Position numbers and translations under genes: made by a program. This document shows positions 8,053 to 16,786 of a stretch of 64,000 bases of DNA, in pieces. The notes under the pieces are model-generated. The model was not told the origin of the DNA. It saw only the letters and a program-made list of their open reading frames with translations, and did no database searches. The number at the start of each line of letters is the position of its first letter. Position 1 is the stretch's first letter. The DNA is from Burkholderiales bacterium JOSHI_001 (lineage in GTDB: Bacteria; Pseudomonadota; Gammaproteobacteria; Burkholderiales; Burkholderiaceae_C): contig CM001438.1 of the NCBI GenBank assembly GCA_000244995.1, positions 1,976,921 to 2,040,920 of the forward strand, in the 5' to 3' direction.

Positions 8053-8610
8053 TTACTTGACTGTTCCGGAGTACATGTTGACCGCTTCTTGCACGTACTT
8101 CAGATCTTGATACTTTCTCTCGATCTGGTCGTAGATCTTGGGCATCACAACAGGCGCTGCGTCTTCGAGTGTGTCGAGTAACGTTCGCATTGAGTCGATT
8201 TCTTCCGTTGAGGGTTCAGTACCCTGAATCAATCGAACTCTATTCTGCTCAAGCAGTCGGATTGCGGCCTTGTACTTCACTCCGGCACTTCTATGTTTGT
8301 CTGATCGACCACCAAAGTCCATGAAGGTCTGGAGTGCTGCGAGTACAGCGGCGGCGATGCTCAAAATCCCGACCCACAGCGCAGGAACCTCCTTGGAGGA
8401 GAGGGCTGAGAAAACTGACGTACCGACGATTGTGGACACGACCAATGATGGGATGCCCATTGCATACTGACCCTTTGCATACAACCGGGCTGCGACATCG
8501 TGCCTGTCACGACATTTGTGGGAGTGGATGAGCCATCCATTCAACAACTCGCCGACGACTGCCGGGGAAAAGACTCTTTTCTCTTCTGCCACTTCGCGCC
8601 TCCATGTCAT
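8053..8610 (-). CDS. SLATT-like (DUF4231) two-TM protein
   Basis: 185 residues. A soluble N-terminal helix (G-W-L-I-H-S-H) and basic patch precede two adjacent membrane helices at about residues 50-70 and 78-96, followed by a long charged C-terminal helical region (I-R-L-L-E-Q-N-R, Y-D-Q-I-E-R-K-Y-Q-D). This is the architecture of SLATT domains, proposed membrane effectors linked to nucleotide-signalling defence systems. No cyclase or SLOG partner is present in the cassette. Start at 8610 is uncertain (8643 also possible). Confidence 0.5.
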   Translation of the reverse strand: MTWRREVAEEKRVFSPAVVGELLNGWLIHSHKCRDRHDVAARLYAKGQYAMGIPSLVVSTIVGTSVFSALSSKEVPALWVGILSIAAAVLAALQTFMDFGGRSDKHRSAGVKYKAAIRLLEQNRVRLIQGTEPSTEEIDSMRTLLDTLEDAAPVVMPKIYDQIERKYQDLKYVQEAVNMYSGTVK

Positions 8611-8907
8611 TGCGATCGGCCGATTGGCCAGGCTACTTAGCATTACGCACGGACGTTTCAGTCGGCATCCCAAAGGCTGATGATTGGTTGTGCAGCCCAA
8701 CGTTTGAGGTAAGGCGGGCCCTACAGCGGAGCGCGTGAGGCCCGGCAGGGGCGATGATGAATTTGGCCCTGCCGGGCCTTGCGCGCGCAGCTGTTGGGGC
8801 TCGCCTTGACCGAATACGAAGGGACTTCCCACAGCCCAGCCACGGCGTGATTGCGCCAAGATTGGTGGTGTCGAGTCATCAATCTTCAGCTGTAAAGGGG
8901 AAGTCCC

Positions 8908-10017
8908 ATGGAGCAGATTACACGAGGCCTGATCGTTCGGGTGGGTGTGGACCTTGCCAAGCGCGTGATCCAGGTGCACGCCGTTGATGCAGCGGGTCGC
9001 GTCGTCGTCGCACGAGCTTTGTCGCGCGAGAAGTTCCTGTCCTGGTGCGCGCAATTGCAGCCGGGCTGCATCGTGGCGATGGAGACCTGCAGCGGCGCGC
9101 ATCACTGGGCGCGCAGGCTGCGTGAGATCGGCGTGGAGCCGCGGCTGATCGCGGGCCACTTCGTCGGCCCGTACCGCATGGAAGGCCGGTGCGGGAAGAA
9201 CGACGCCAACGACGCGGCAGCCGTGTGCGAAGCTGCCAGCCGGCCACACATGCGCTTTGTGCCCATCAAGACCGCCGAACAACAGGCCGTGTTGGCCGTG
9301 CACCGACTGCGCGAGGGCTACAAGGAAGAACGTACCGGCTGCATCAACCGCATCCGCGGCCTGCTGGCCGAGTTTGGCTTGGTCTTCCCGCAAAGCCCGC
9401 AGGCGCTGCGCCTGCAGCTGGCCGACACCCTCGAGGACGCCGCCAACGAACTGCCGCACCTGGCTCGCGTCGCGCTGCAGCGCGCCCATCTGCAGTGGCT
9501 TGAACTGGAGTGCCACATCGCCTGGTGCGACGAACGTATCGCCACCCACGTGAAGGCTGACGAACAGGCGCAGACCGTGGCGCAGTTGATGGGCATCGGG
9601 CCGATCACCGCCTCCGCGCTGGTAGCCAGCGTCGGAGACTTCAGGCAGTTCAGGACCGGTGCCCAGTTCGGCGCCTGGCTGGGCCTGGTGCCCGGCCAGA
9701 ACTCCAGCGGCGGCAAGACCAGCCTGGGACGCATCACCCGACGAGGAGACGACTACCTCAGAACGCTGCTGATCCAGGGCGCGCGGTCTGCGGTGATGAG
9801 CGCGTCCAAACGAACGGACCGGATCTCGCAGTGGCTGGTGCAGCTGACGGCGCGGGTCGGTTGGCAGAAGGCGGTGGTGGCCATGGCCAACAAGAACGCG
9901 CGCATCCTGTGGGCCGTGCTGGCCAAGGGGCGGCGCTTCGATGCGGATCACTGCTCGCTCAAGCCGTCCTGGCCGCCCTGGCCAGGGCGGCCAGGACGGC
10001 TTGAGCGGAAGAGATAA
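8908..10017 (+). CDS. IS110/IS1111 transposase (DEDD-Ser recombinase)
   Basis: 369 residues. The N-terminal RuvC-like domain has G-V-D-L-A-K (Asp), a conserved M-E-T Glu near residue 52 and K-N-D-A-N-D-A-A near 99-106. The C-terminal Tnp_20 domain has M-G-I-G-P-I-T-A near 229 and G-L-V-P-G-Q-N-S-S-G-G-K near 268, holding the catalytic serine. A GGGGAAG ribosome site precedes ATG 8908. The last 17-20 residues are encoded by one arm pair of a 52-bp perfect palindrome and look like an altered tail compared with the usual family end. Confidence 0.92.
   Translation: MEQITRGLIVRVGVDLAKRVIQVHAVDAAGRVVVARALSREKFLSWCAQLQPGCIVAMETCSGAHHWARRLREIGVEPRLIAGHFVGPYRMEGRCGKNDANDAAAVCEAASRPHMRFVPIKTAEQQAVLAVHRLREGYKEERTGCINRIRGLLAEFGLVFPQSPQALRLQLADTLEDAANELPHLARVALQRAHLQWLELECHIAWCDERIATHVKADEQAQTVAQLMGIGPITASALVASVGDFRQFRTGAQFGAWLGLVPGQNSSGGKTSLGRITRRGDDYLRTLLIQGARSAVMSASKRTDRISQWLVQLTARVGWQKAVVAMANKNARILWAVLAKGRRFDADHCSLKPSWPPWPGRPGRLERKR
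9956..10007. repeat. 52-bp perfect palindrome at the 3' end of the IS110 transposase gene
   Basis: The left arm 9956-9981 is the exact reverse complement of 9982-10007, with no loop. It overlaps the last codons of the transposase. It could act as a terminator-like hairpin or be a recent inverted duplication. Confidence 0.85.
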
Positions 10018-10308
10018 CGAACGAAGGCAACTGGACAACGACGATCTTCCCGAGGACGTGCGCACGCAGATGCATCCATAGGTCAGACCGGCGGCGGGTG
10101 AGCTCGACTAACCCTGTGTCGCGCCGCGAGGCGACGACGACGAACGAATGGAGCCCCGCCGAGCGGTTCGTATCTGGGCCCGCGCGACAACACAGCGCAA
10201 CAAGGCCGCCTGTAGATGTGCAGTCTGTTCCCTGTGGCCGTGCCATCTCAACGTACGCGCATCGGTAGGATCAGCAAGGCAACGCAATCAGGGCAAGGCG
10301 TTGACGGA
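10018..10308 (+). ncRNA. Candidate seeker (bridge) RNA region of the IS110 element
   Basis: IS1111-branch elements encode their target-guiding RNA downstream of the transposase, and this roughly 290-bp gene-free stretch is in that position. CTAACCC at 10108-10114 and CAAGGCG at 10294-10300 match the complementary strand of the two halves of the attC target (GGGTTAG and CGCCTTG). Such 7-base matches can occur by chance, so the guide assignment is tentative. Confidence 0.35.
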
Positions 10309-10390
10309 GTGGGAAGTCCCTGTAGAGGGGTTAGGCGCCGCTCCGCGGCTGCAGCCAAGTGGGGCGCTTGGACTGAGCAACACTTCTTGC

Positions 10391-10720
10391 CTACTTGTTG
10401 ATGGCTACGGTTACCAGCGCGACAGTGTCTTCGAGTGCGACGACATCATGAACAGTGTTGCCGAGAAGGAAAGACAGTTGGCCCGTCCGTAGGATGTGAG
10501 TAGCGCCAGACGCCGTGACTGATATGGAACCCGCCAGGCAATGAATAGTGATTTCACCAGGTACCTTGTGCGGCGGAAGCGAACTTCCAGACTTGAGGAT
10601 CAAGCGCATGACTTCAAGATCCTTCGACTTGAACAGCGCTGAGGTCCTCTCAGGGGAATCGCTAGACCCCGTTGGTAGAGCGTCAACGGGTTGTCCAGGT
10701 GCTGTGTGTGAGATAGCCAT
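10391..10720 (-). CDS. Cupin-domain protein
   Basis: 109 residues; a single beta-barrel cupin with L-x-S-G-S-x-L-P-P-H-K-V-P-G-E-I-T-I-H near residues 43-62 and a second strand set (G-Q-L-S-F-L-L-G-N-T-V-H-D-V). One metal-binding His pair is recognisable, but the usual full H-x-H is reduced, so metal binding is uncertain. Soluble, function unknown. Confidence 0.7.
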   Translation of the reverse strand: MAISHTAPGQPVDALPTGSSDSPERTSALFKSKDLEVMRLILKSGSSLPPHKVPGEITIHCLAGSISVTASGATHILRTGQLSFLLGNTVHDVVALEDTVALVTVAINK

Positions 10721-10754
10721 GCGACGAAGTATGCGTGCTCTCTGTCTTTGCGGC

Positions 10755-10883
10755 GCCTAACGTTTGAATTAACGCGGGCCCGACAGCTGGCCGGGCATGA
10801 CATGACTGCGACGATAGCTGATTTGGCGCAGGCAGGGCAGGCCCGGCCAGCTGTAGGGGCTCGCGTTGAATGAAGGGTTAGGC
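10755..10883 (-). repeat. attC, type B
   Basis: GCCTAAC to GTTAGGC. IS481 copy 1 starts eight bases beyond its right end. Confidence 0.9.
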
Positions 10884-10891
10884 CACGCTGC

Positions 10892-12200
10892 GGTACGGAC
10901 CGGGTTGATGGGTGACACTTTAGTCTGGGTTGATAGGTAACACACCGATGGACGATGGACTCCTTGAAGGAGGAGTCCGATGCCTTGGAGTGAGACCACG
11001 ACCATGGATGCGAAGGTGGCATTTATTCTGGATTGGAAGAGCCAGAAATACCAGGTGACGGAGCTGTGCGCGAGGTACGGCGTGAGCCGCAAGACGGCGT
11101 ACAAGTGGATCAACCGGTACCTTGAAGACGGGCCGGACGGGCTGTGGGACCGCAGCCATGCACCCAGGCGTTCGCCACACCGCACAAGCGCGCAGGTGGA
11201 GCAAGCGATCGTGCAGCAGAGGCTGCGGCATCCGAGCTGGGGCCCGAAGAAGCTGATCTGGACGCTGCAGCGCTGGCAACCGGAGCTGGAACTGCCCAGC
11301 CTGGGGACGGTGGCAGAGATCCTGAAGCGCAACGACCTGGTGCTGGCCAAGAGAAGGCCCAGAGCGGTGGGCCACCCCGGGCGGCCGAGCATGGCGGTGA
11401 GCAAGCCCAACGACAGTTGGAGCATCGACTTCAAGGGGCAGTTCAGGACGGGCGACGGCAAGTACCTGTACCCGCTGACGGTGACGGACAACCACAGCCG
11501 CTACCTGCTGGCGTGCCAGGGGCTGCCGGGCACGTTGCTGGAGCCCACGCAGGCGGTACTGAGCCGGGTGTTCAAGGAGCATGGGCTGCCCAGCCGGATG
11601 AGAAGCGACAACGGGGTGCCATTCGCGGCGTACACGCTGGGAAGGTTGAGTCGGCTGTCGGTGTGGCTGTTGAAGCTGGGGGTGATGCCGGAACTGATCG
11701 AGCCGGGCAAGCCCCAGCCAGAATGGGCGGCACGAGAGGATGCACAGGACGCTGAAGGACGAGACGTTGAAGCCGCCGGGGGCCAACGCTGGAGTGCAGC
11801 AGAGGAAGTTCAACAGCTGGCGACAAGAATTCAACCAGGACAGGCCGCACGAGGCCCACGACGGGTTGACACCGGCGGACGTGCATGTGAACTCGACGAG
11901 GCAAATGCCCAGCAAGCTGCTGCAGCCCGAGTACCCTGACCGATTCGAGGTTCGCTACGTCAGCGCCAACGGCGGAATTCGATGGCGCAAGAAGTGGCTG
12001 AATGTGAGCAGCGTTCTGATTGGAGAACACGTGGGCTTGGAAGAAGTTGACGACGGCAAGTGGGACGTCTACTTCGCCAACTACAGGCTGGGAACATTGA
12101 ATGAACGCTTCATGAGAATTGAGGATGTCCTCGGTAAACTGAAGCGCCGCGTGTAACCCATCAACCCGGACTATCTGTCACCCATCATCCCGACTGCTCA
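10892..12200 (+). mobile_element. IS481-family element, copy 1 (1309 bp, defective)
   Basis: Imperfect two-step terminal inverted repeats: left GGGTTGATGGGTGACA then GTCTGGGTTGAT; right complement GATGATGGGTGACA then GTCCGGGTTGATG. A flanking TGC duplication is seen by comparison with the uninterrupted cassette at 16787. Inserted eight bases after attC. One extra base relative to copies 2 and 4. Confidence 0.9.
10980..12156 (+). pseudogene. IS481 transposase, frameshifted
   Basis: Same sequence as the intact 391-residue copies, but with an extra C near 11718 in the run G-C-C-C-C-A-G-C-C, which shifts frame just before the H-E-R motif that holds the catalytic Glu. The N-terminal part (to about residue 245) reads correctly, then the product becomes nonsense. 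Transposase inactive unless complemented by the intact copies. Confidence 0.9.
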
Positions 12201-12665
12201 TGCACGATTGGTGAACGAAGGCTCGGTGTGGCGGCTGGGTGGGCCCGGCGTGCGGAAGCGCGCCTTCGACGCGCTGCACGCCAATTGCAGGGTAAGCCTG
12301 CTCTGTGGGGCGCGGCGATTTGTAGAACTGGCTGGGCTGTGGCCTGGAACAACCGCCGACCACGCGGTAGTCGCCTCGGGCATGGGCTGCGAAGCAGCCG
12401 ATGCAGACGGCGAACTTGGCTGGCGCAACGCGCCAGGCAAGCGCTCGGCCTGACCTCTCATGGGGAAGGCACAGCGCGCTTGCGCCACAGGCGGACCGAA
12501 ATGCCTGCCGCAACTGCGATGAGGATGGCGGCAAGCAGGAACTTGCCCATGAAAATGGAGAGCGCAGCACCAGTAAGTGAAAACAGCCGCAGGCCCACAT
12601 ACAGAGCTAGACCAAAGACTTCGGGGCTTAACAGCTTCGGCATTGGCTGGGTGGTGGTTTGCGTG
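12201..12665 (-). other. Gene-plus-structured-tail cassette M1 (second copy at 16787)
   Basis: Holds a small membrane-protein gene at its minus-strand 5' end and a roughly 250-bp non-coding tail (12201-12450). The tail contains hairpin A (GGCGTGC/GCGCGCC, loop GGAA, 12247-12264), hairpin B (GGCTGC/GCAGCC) and hairpin C (CTGGCGC/GCGCCAG). The first eight bases of the cassette lie left of the IS481. Confidence 0.7.
12458..12643 (-). CDS. Small membrane protein, 61 aa (copy 1)
   Basis: Two hydrophobic helices (residues about 8-28 and 32-50), a basic C-terminus (R-L-W-R-K-R-A). Identical to the copy at 17049-17234. Begins 22 bp after the preceding attC. Not recognised; length and topology are compatible with a small integral membrane regulator or type I toxin, but there is no direct sign of that. 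Confidence 0.55.
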   Translation of the reverse strand: MPKLLSPEVFGLALYVGLRLFSLTGAALSIFMGKFLLAAILIAVAAGISVRLWRKRAVPSP

Positions 12666-12794
12666 GCCTAACGTTTGAATTAACGCGGGCCCGACGGCTG
12701 GCCGGGCATGAACTGACTGCGACGATAGCCGATTTGGCGCAGGCAGGGCAGGCCCGGCCAGCTGTTGGGGCTCGCGTTGAATGAAGGGTTAGGC
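12666..12794 (-). repeat. attC, type B
   Basis: Belongs to structured cassette SC1. Confidence 0.92.
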
Positions 12795-13243
12795 ACCGCT
12801 GTGCCGGAGCGCGCGTTTGGCCGGGCCTTTGTGGCACGCGCCCTCGGTGGTTGCAGGGGCGAAGAGAGCGCCGAAGTACCGCCCCGCGGCCGTGCCAGCA
12901 AGTCGCCTGACCGAAAACCGCCTCGGGCATGGGCTGCGAAGCAGCCGATGCAGTAGGGAAGGCTGGTTGGCACAACGTGCCAAGCAGCCGCACGGCTTTG
13001 CCGACGTTGGCCGAAGCGCTCGGTAGCGCAACTTGCGGCTTGGTGTTTGGCAACTTCATTTCTTGCCAAGGTCTCGGTGTGAAAGACTGCGCCCAAGCTG
13101 GAATGAGACATGCCTTCCGCATTGGCTGTGACTTGCCGCAGCCTTCTCTTGCAAATCGCGCGGACCGAGTTCTCAGAGGGGACCGGCATTTCCCCTGCGG
13201 TGGTGGCTTCTCGATGCAGTTTGTGCATGCCGGTTTTCGCGGT
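12795..13243 (-). other. ORF-less structured cassette SC1
   Basis: Reference member of a 14-copy family. It contains hairpin B at 12927-12951: GCAT-G-GGCTGC-GAA-GCAGCC-G-ATGC. Hairpin C at 12961-12989: GGCTG-G-TTGGCAC-AAC-GTGCCAA-G-CAGCC. Both have a single internal G/G mismatch (C/C on the minus strand). A third, weaker stem (GGCTG..GCCGCAGCC) lies near 13118. All minus frames are partly open because of high GC, but no frame is kept across the family. Confidence 0.75.
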
Positions 13244-13372
13244 GCCTAACGTTTGAATTAACGCGGGCCCGACAGCTGGCCGGGCATGAACTGACTGCGA
13301 CGATAGCTGATTTGGTGCAGGCAGGGCAGGCCCGGCCAGCTGTTGGGGCTCGCGTTGAATGAAGGGTTAGGC
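13244..13372 (-). repeat. attC, type B
   Basis: Belongs to SC2. Confidence 0.92.
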
Positions 13373-13821
13373 GCCGCCTGCCCGAAGCGAACGTTTGGCC
13401 GGGCCTTTGTGAAACTCGCTTGCGGTGACTGCCGGGGCGAGCTGACCGCCGAAGTACCGCCCCGCGGCCGTGCCAGCCAGCCGCATGGCCGGGAACTGCC
13501 TTGGGCATGGGCTGCGAAGCAGCCGATGCAGTAGGGAAGGCTGGTTGGCACAACGGGCCAAGCAGCCGCACGGCCTTGCCGAATGTGGCCAAGGCGCGCG
13601 TTGGTGCTACTTGCGGTTTGGTGTTTGGCAATTCCTCTTCTTGCAAGAGTCTCAGTGCCAATGTCCGTGCTCTGGCCGGACTGATGCATGCCTTGCGCAT
13701 TGGCTGCGGCTTGCCGCAGCTTCCTCTTGCCGTTCGCGCCGGCCGTGTTCTCGGATATGGCCAGCATTTTCCTTGCGGTGGTGGCATTGCGATGCGGCCT
13801 AGCCATGCTGGCTTTCGCGTC
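13373..13821 (-). other. ORF-less structured cassette SC2
   Basis: Hairpins B and C conserved; here hairpin C has GTGCCAA changed to GGGCCAA, weakening one pair. The third stem is perfect (GGCTGCGG-CTT-GCCGCAGC) near 13704. Confidence 0.75.
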
Positions 13822-13950
13822 GCCTAACGTTTGAATTAACGCGGGCCCGACAGCTGGCCGGGCATGAACTGACTGCGACGATAGCCGATTTGGCGCAGGC
13901 AGGGCAGGCCCGGCCAGCTGTTGGGGCTCGCGTTGAATGAAGGGTTAGGC
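13822..13950 (-). repeat. attC, type B
   Basis: Belongs to SC3. Confidence 0.92.
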
Positions 13951-14405
13951 ACCGCCTCGCCGAAGCGAGCGTTTGGCCGGGCCTTTGTGGAACTCGCCCG
14001 CGGTGGTTGCCGGGGCGAACAGAACGCCGAAGTACCGCCCCGCGGCTGTGCCAGCCAGCCGAATGGCCGAGAACCGCCTCGGGCATGGGCTGCGCAGCAG
14101 CCGATGCAGTAGGGAAGGCTGGTTGGCACAACGTGCCAAGCAGCCGCACGGCCTGGCCAATTGGGGCCAAAGCGCTCGGTGGTGCAACTTGCGGCTTGGC
14201 GTTTGGCAATTTCCATTCTTGCCTTGGTGTCGGTGCCTAGAAATGCGCCGAAGCTGAGGTGCAGCATGCCCTTTGTCTTGGCTGCGGCCTGCCGCAGCCT
14301 CCTGCTTGCAGCTGCGCAAACGTTTCGCTCATAGTCGGCTCGCATTTGCAATTGCCTTCCGGTGATTGCTCTGCGATGCGAAGAGGGCATGCTTTTTTTT
14401 GCGGT
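13951..14405 (-). other. ORF-less structured cassette SC3
   Basis: Hairpin B loop is GCA instead of GAA; hairpin C is perfect. Confidence 0.75.
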
Positions 14406-14534
14406 GCCTAACGTTGGAGGTAAGGCGGGGCAAACAGCTGGCCGGGCATGACCTGGATGGGACGATAGCTGAACTGGCCCAGGAAGGGCAGGCCCGGCCA
14501 GCTGTTGGGGCTCGCCTTGACCGACCGGTTAGGC
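14406..14534 (-). repeat. attC, mosaic: type A arms with type B core
   Basis: Outer arms GTTGGAGGTAAGGCG / CGCCTTGACCGACC enclose the CAGCTGGCCGGGCATGACC core of type B; belongs to SC4. Confidence 0.85.
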
Positions 14535-14989
14535 ACCGCCTTGCCGAAGCGAGCGTTTGGCCGGGCCTTTGTGGAACTCGCCCTCGGTGGTTGCCTGGAA
14601 GAGGTGAACGCCAAATTGCCGCCGAGAGGCTGTGCCAGCCAGCCGGTGACGCGATGACCGCCCCGGGCATGGGCTGCGGAGCAGCCGATGCAGTAAGGAA
14701 GGCTGGTTGGCGCAACGTGCCAAGCAGCCGCACGGCCTGGCTTATTGGGACCGAAGCGCTCGGTGGTGCAACTTGCGGCTTGGCGTTTTGCAATTCCCAT
14801 TCTTGCCTTGGCCTTGTTGCCGAGAACTGCGCCGAAGTTGAGCTGCAGCATGCCCTTTGTCTTGGCTGCGGCCTGCCGCAGCCTCCTGTCTGCAGGTGCA
14901 CAAACGTTACGCTCAGAGTCAGCTCGCATTTGCAATTGCCTTCCGGTGATTGCTCTGCGATGCGACGAGGGCATGTTGTTCTTTGCGGT
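14535..14989 (-). other. ORF-less structured cassette SC4
   Basis: Hairpin C is TTGGCGC-AAC-GTGCCAA (a G/T wobble intermediate between the two fully paired forms). Confidence 0.75.
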
Positions 14990-15118
14990 GCCTAACGTTC
15001 GAGGTAAGGCGGGCCCTACAGCGGAGCGTGTAAGGCCCGGAGCGGACGATGATAACTTTGGCCGTTCCGGGCCTTGCACGCGCAGCTGTTGGGGCTCGCC
15101 TTGACCGAGGGGTTAGGC
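14990..15118 (-). repeat. attC, type A
   Basis: Core GGAGCGG / CCGTTCC. Confidence 0.92.
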
Positions 15119-15202
15119 GTCATTTTCGAGTTGCTGCACAGTTGGAATAGCATGGGTGATGAGAAACCCCTTCGCGAAGCTTTCAATCGCACTTCAGTCA
15201 CT

Positions 15203-15493
15203 TCACGCTGCCTCGTACGCATTTCGAGTGTCGATGATCCTCGGGAACATGGGTTTGGGGTTGGACGTTGACGCGAATCCATGTCTCCCCATGTTCTTCC
15301 GAAAGGCGCGTCTTTCGGGACTCTCGCCAAGACGATGCGCTTCAATGATTGAGGCCTTTGTGACAGAAGTTGATCGACGGATTCCTCGCACCGATTCGCG
15401 TTCAGTGGTCACCAGAAATGGAGTCCTCCAGGCTGCCATAGATGACTGGTCAGAAGCCGTAGGGGCGTTCTGAGTAAGTACGCGAGGTTTCAT
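15203..15493 (-). CDS. Hypothetical cassette protein (weak; strand uncertain)
   Basis: 96 codons from ATG 15493, which overlaps the cassette start; the product is basic with no recognised domain and ends 85 bp before attC. On the plus strand, 15156-15473 gives an equally plausible 105-residue frame with a helical C-terminus (I-E-A-F-V-T-E-V-D-R-R). One of the two is probably real; the sequence does not decide. Confidence 0.3.
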   Translation of the reverse strand: MKPRVLTQNAPTASDQSSMAAWRTPFLVTTERESVRGIRRSTSVTKASIIEAHRLGESPERRAFRKNMGRHGFASTSNPKPMFPRIIDTRNAYEAA

Positions 15494-15496
15494 GAC

Positions 15497-15625
15497 GCCT
15501 AACGTTCGAGGTAAGGCGGTCCCTACAGCGGAGCGTGTAAGGCCCGGAACGGACGATGAATGATATGGCCGTTCCGGGCCTTGCACGCGCAGCTGTTGGG
15601 GCTCGCCTTGACCGAGGGGTTAGGC
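15497..15625 (-). repeat. attC, type A
   Basis: Core GGAACGG / CCGTTCC, loop ACGATGAATGATAT. Confidence 0.92.
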
Positions 15626-15642
15626 CGCACTTTCTGACCCCG

Positions 15643-16071
15643 CTACCGCCTTACGGCCTTTGACCAAAACTCAAGAAGCAACTTGATCCCGCTTCCGACG
15701 TTGAGCTTGCCCTTGTGGGTGGACACCATTTCTTCCCACGACGCCTGGGACAAACTGAGCAGCATGCTCTTGGGCGCTTTCGTGAAGCCCATGCTCCAGT
15801 CTTGGAAGTTGCGCTCGTGAACCTTGCGATTGAACAACTGAATCAGGCCATGATGTTCATGCGACGCCTTGATGCGCTTGTAGATCCGATCAATGCCTTC
15901 GGCCGGGCCTTCGATGTACTGGAAGAAGGTTCCGTCGTCGTAGAGGAGCACTCCGGTGATTCCTTCGGATTCATTTGCTTGCCGCGCGCCGACCAGTAGG
16001 CGTTCCAATTCGTCCTCAAAGAAGGGGTGTGCAGCACTGCTCACATAAGCGACGGCGACGAGGTCTGTCAT
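15643..16071 (-). CDS. BLUF-domain photoreceptor-like protein
   Basis: 142 residues: a BLUF fold with V-A-V-A-Y-V-S-S-A near residue 8 (conserved Tyr), N-x-x-x-G-I-T-G-V-L-L-Y near 33-44 (conserved Asn), F-F-Q-Y-I-E-G (conserved Gln) near 49-55, and D-W-S-M-G-F near 91-96 with the conserved Trp region. These residues bind FAD and mediate the blue-light reaction. There is a short C-terminal helical cap and no effector domain, so it would signal through an interaction partner or be a stand-alone sensor. Unusual cassette cargo. Confidence 0.88.
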   Translation of the reverse strand: MTDLVAVAYVSSAAHPFFEDELERLLVGARQANESEGITGVLLYDDGTFFQYIEGPAEGIDRIYKRIKASHEHHGLIQLFNRKVHERNFQDWSMGFTKAPKSMLLSLSQASWEEMVSTHKGKLNVGSGIKLLLEFWSKAVRR

Positions 16072-16079
16072 TTCGTGCG

Positions 16080-16208
16080 GCCTAACGTTTGAATTAACGC
16101 GGGCCCGACAGCTGGCCGGGCATGACATGACTGCGACGATAGCCGATTTGGCGCAGGCAGGGCAGGCCCGGCCAGCTGTTGGGGCTCGCGTTGAATGAAG
16201 GGTTAGGC
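16080..16208 (-). repeat. attC, type B
   Basis: Belongs to SC5. Confidence 0.92.
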
Positions 16209-16657
16209 ACCGCTCTTGCCAGCCGCGCGTTTGGCCGGGCCTTTGTGGAACTCGCTCTCGGTGGTTGCTTGGAAGAGCTGAAGGCCGAAGTACCGCTGTG
16301 AGGACGTGCCAGCCAGCCGGTGACCCGAGGGCCGCCCCGGGCATGGGCTGCGAAGCAGCCGATGCAGAAGGGAAGGCTGGTTGGCACAACGTGCCAAGCA
16401 GCCGCACGGCCTTGCCGAATGTGGCCGAAGCGCGCGGTCGTGAACCTTGCGGCTTGGTGTTTGGCCATTTCTCTTCTTGCTGACGCCTCGATGCTGATGA
16501 TTGCGCCGAGCCTGGGCTGAAGCGTGAGCTGTGTCTTGGCCGCGGCTTTCCGAGGCATCTTCTTGCCAATTGCGCGGACCGAGTTCTCGGAGGGAACTGG
16601 CATTCCCCCTGCGGTGGTGGCTACTCGATGCAGCTTGGGCATGCCAGCTTTCGCGGT
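16209..16657 (-). other. ORF-less structured cassette SC5
   Basis: Nearly identical to SC8 (29009-29457), differing at only a few bases, so one was recently copied. Hairpins B and C perfect. Confidence 0.75.
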
Positions 16658-16786
16658 GCCTAACGTTTGAATTAACGCGGGCCCAGCGGGTGGCCGGGCA
16701 TGACCTGGATGGGACGATAACTGAAGTGGCCCAGGAAGGGCAGGCCCGGCCAGCCGTTGGGGCTCGCGTTGAATGAAGGGTTAGGC
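16658..16786 (-). repeat. attC, type B (CAGCGGGTGGCC core variant)
   Basis: Belongs to cassette M2. Confidence 0.92.

Larger units (their letters stand above)
8814..10326 (+). mobile_element. IS110-family element, IS1111-attC type
   Basis: About 1.5 kb. It carries 13-bp sub-terminal inverted repeats, AGGGACTTCCCAC at 8820-8832 and its complement at 10309-10321, lying several bases inside the ends, which is a hallmark of the IS1111 branch. No ordinary target duplication is evident beyond a possible GA. The element sits inside the right arm of an attC (between CTTGACCGA and GGGGTTAGGC), the known preference of the IS1111-attC group. Confidence 0.9.
8695..10336 (-). repeat. attC, type A, interrupted by the IS110-family element
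   Basis: Left part 8695-8813 (GCCCAAC to CTTGACCGA); right part about 10327-10336 (GGGGTTAGGC). Removing the IS restores a normal 129-bp-type site. Confidence 0.85.

Noticed and set aside
7924-8181. Many short plus-strand frames beginning M[14 protein letters not shown] or containing N-V-R-G-K-A-G-P-T-A-E-R
   Set aside because: These peptides are translations of the attC repeat itself and recur wherever a type A site occurs.
8053-10065. 670-codon minus frame spanning the IS110 and the SLATT-like gene
   Set aside because: It crosses an IS end and half an attC; only the last 185 codons are protein-like.
12666-15118. Regularly spaced 129-bp repeats resembling a CRISPR array
   Set aside because: Repeats are palindromic attC sites with GTTRRRY ends; spacers are gene-sized and no cas genes are present.
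15156-15473. Plus-strand 105-codon frame
   Set aside because: Not rejected outright but not listed separately: it competes with a minus frame of equal quality and the sequence gives no deciding ribosome site.
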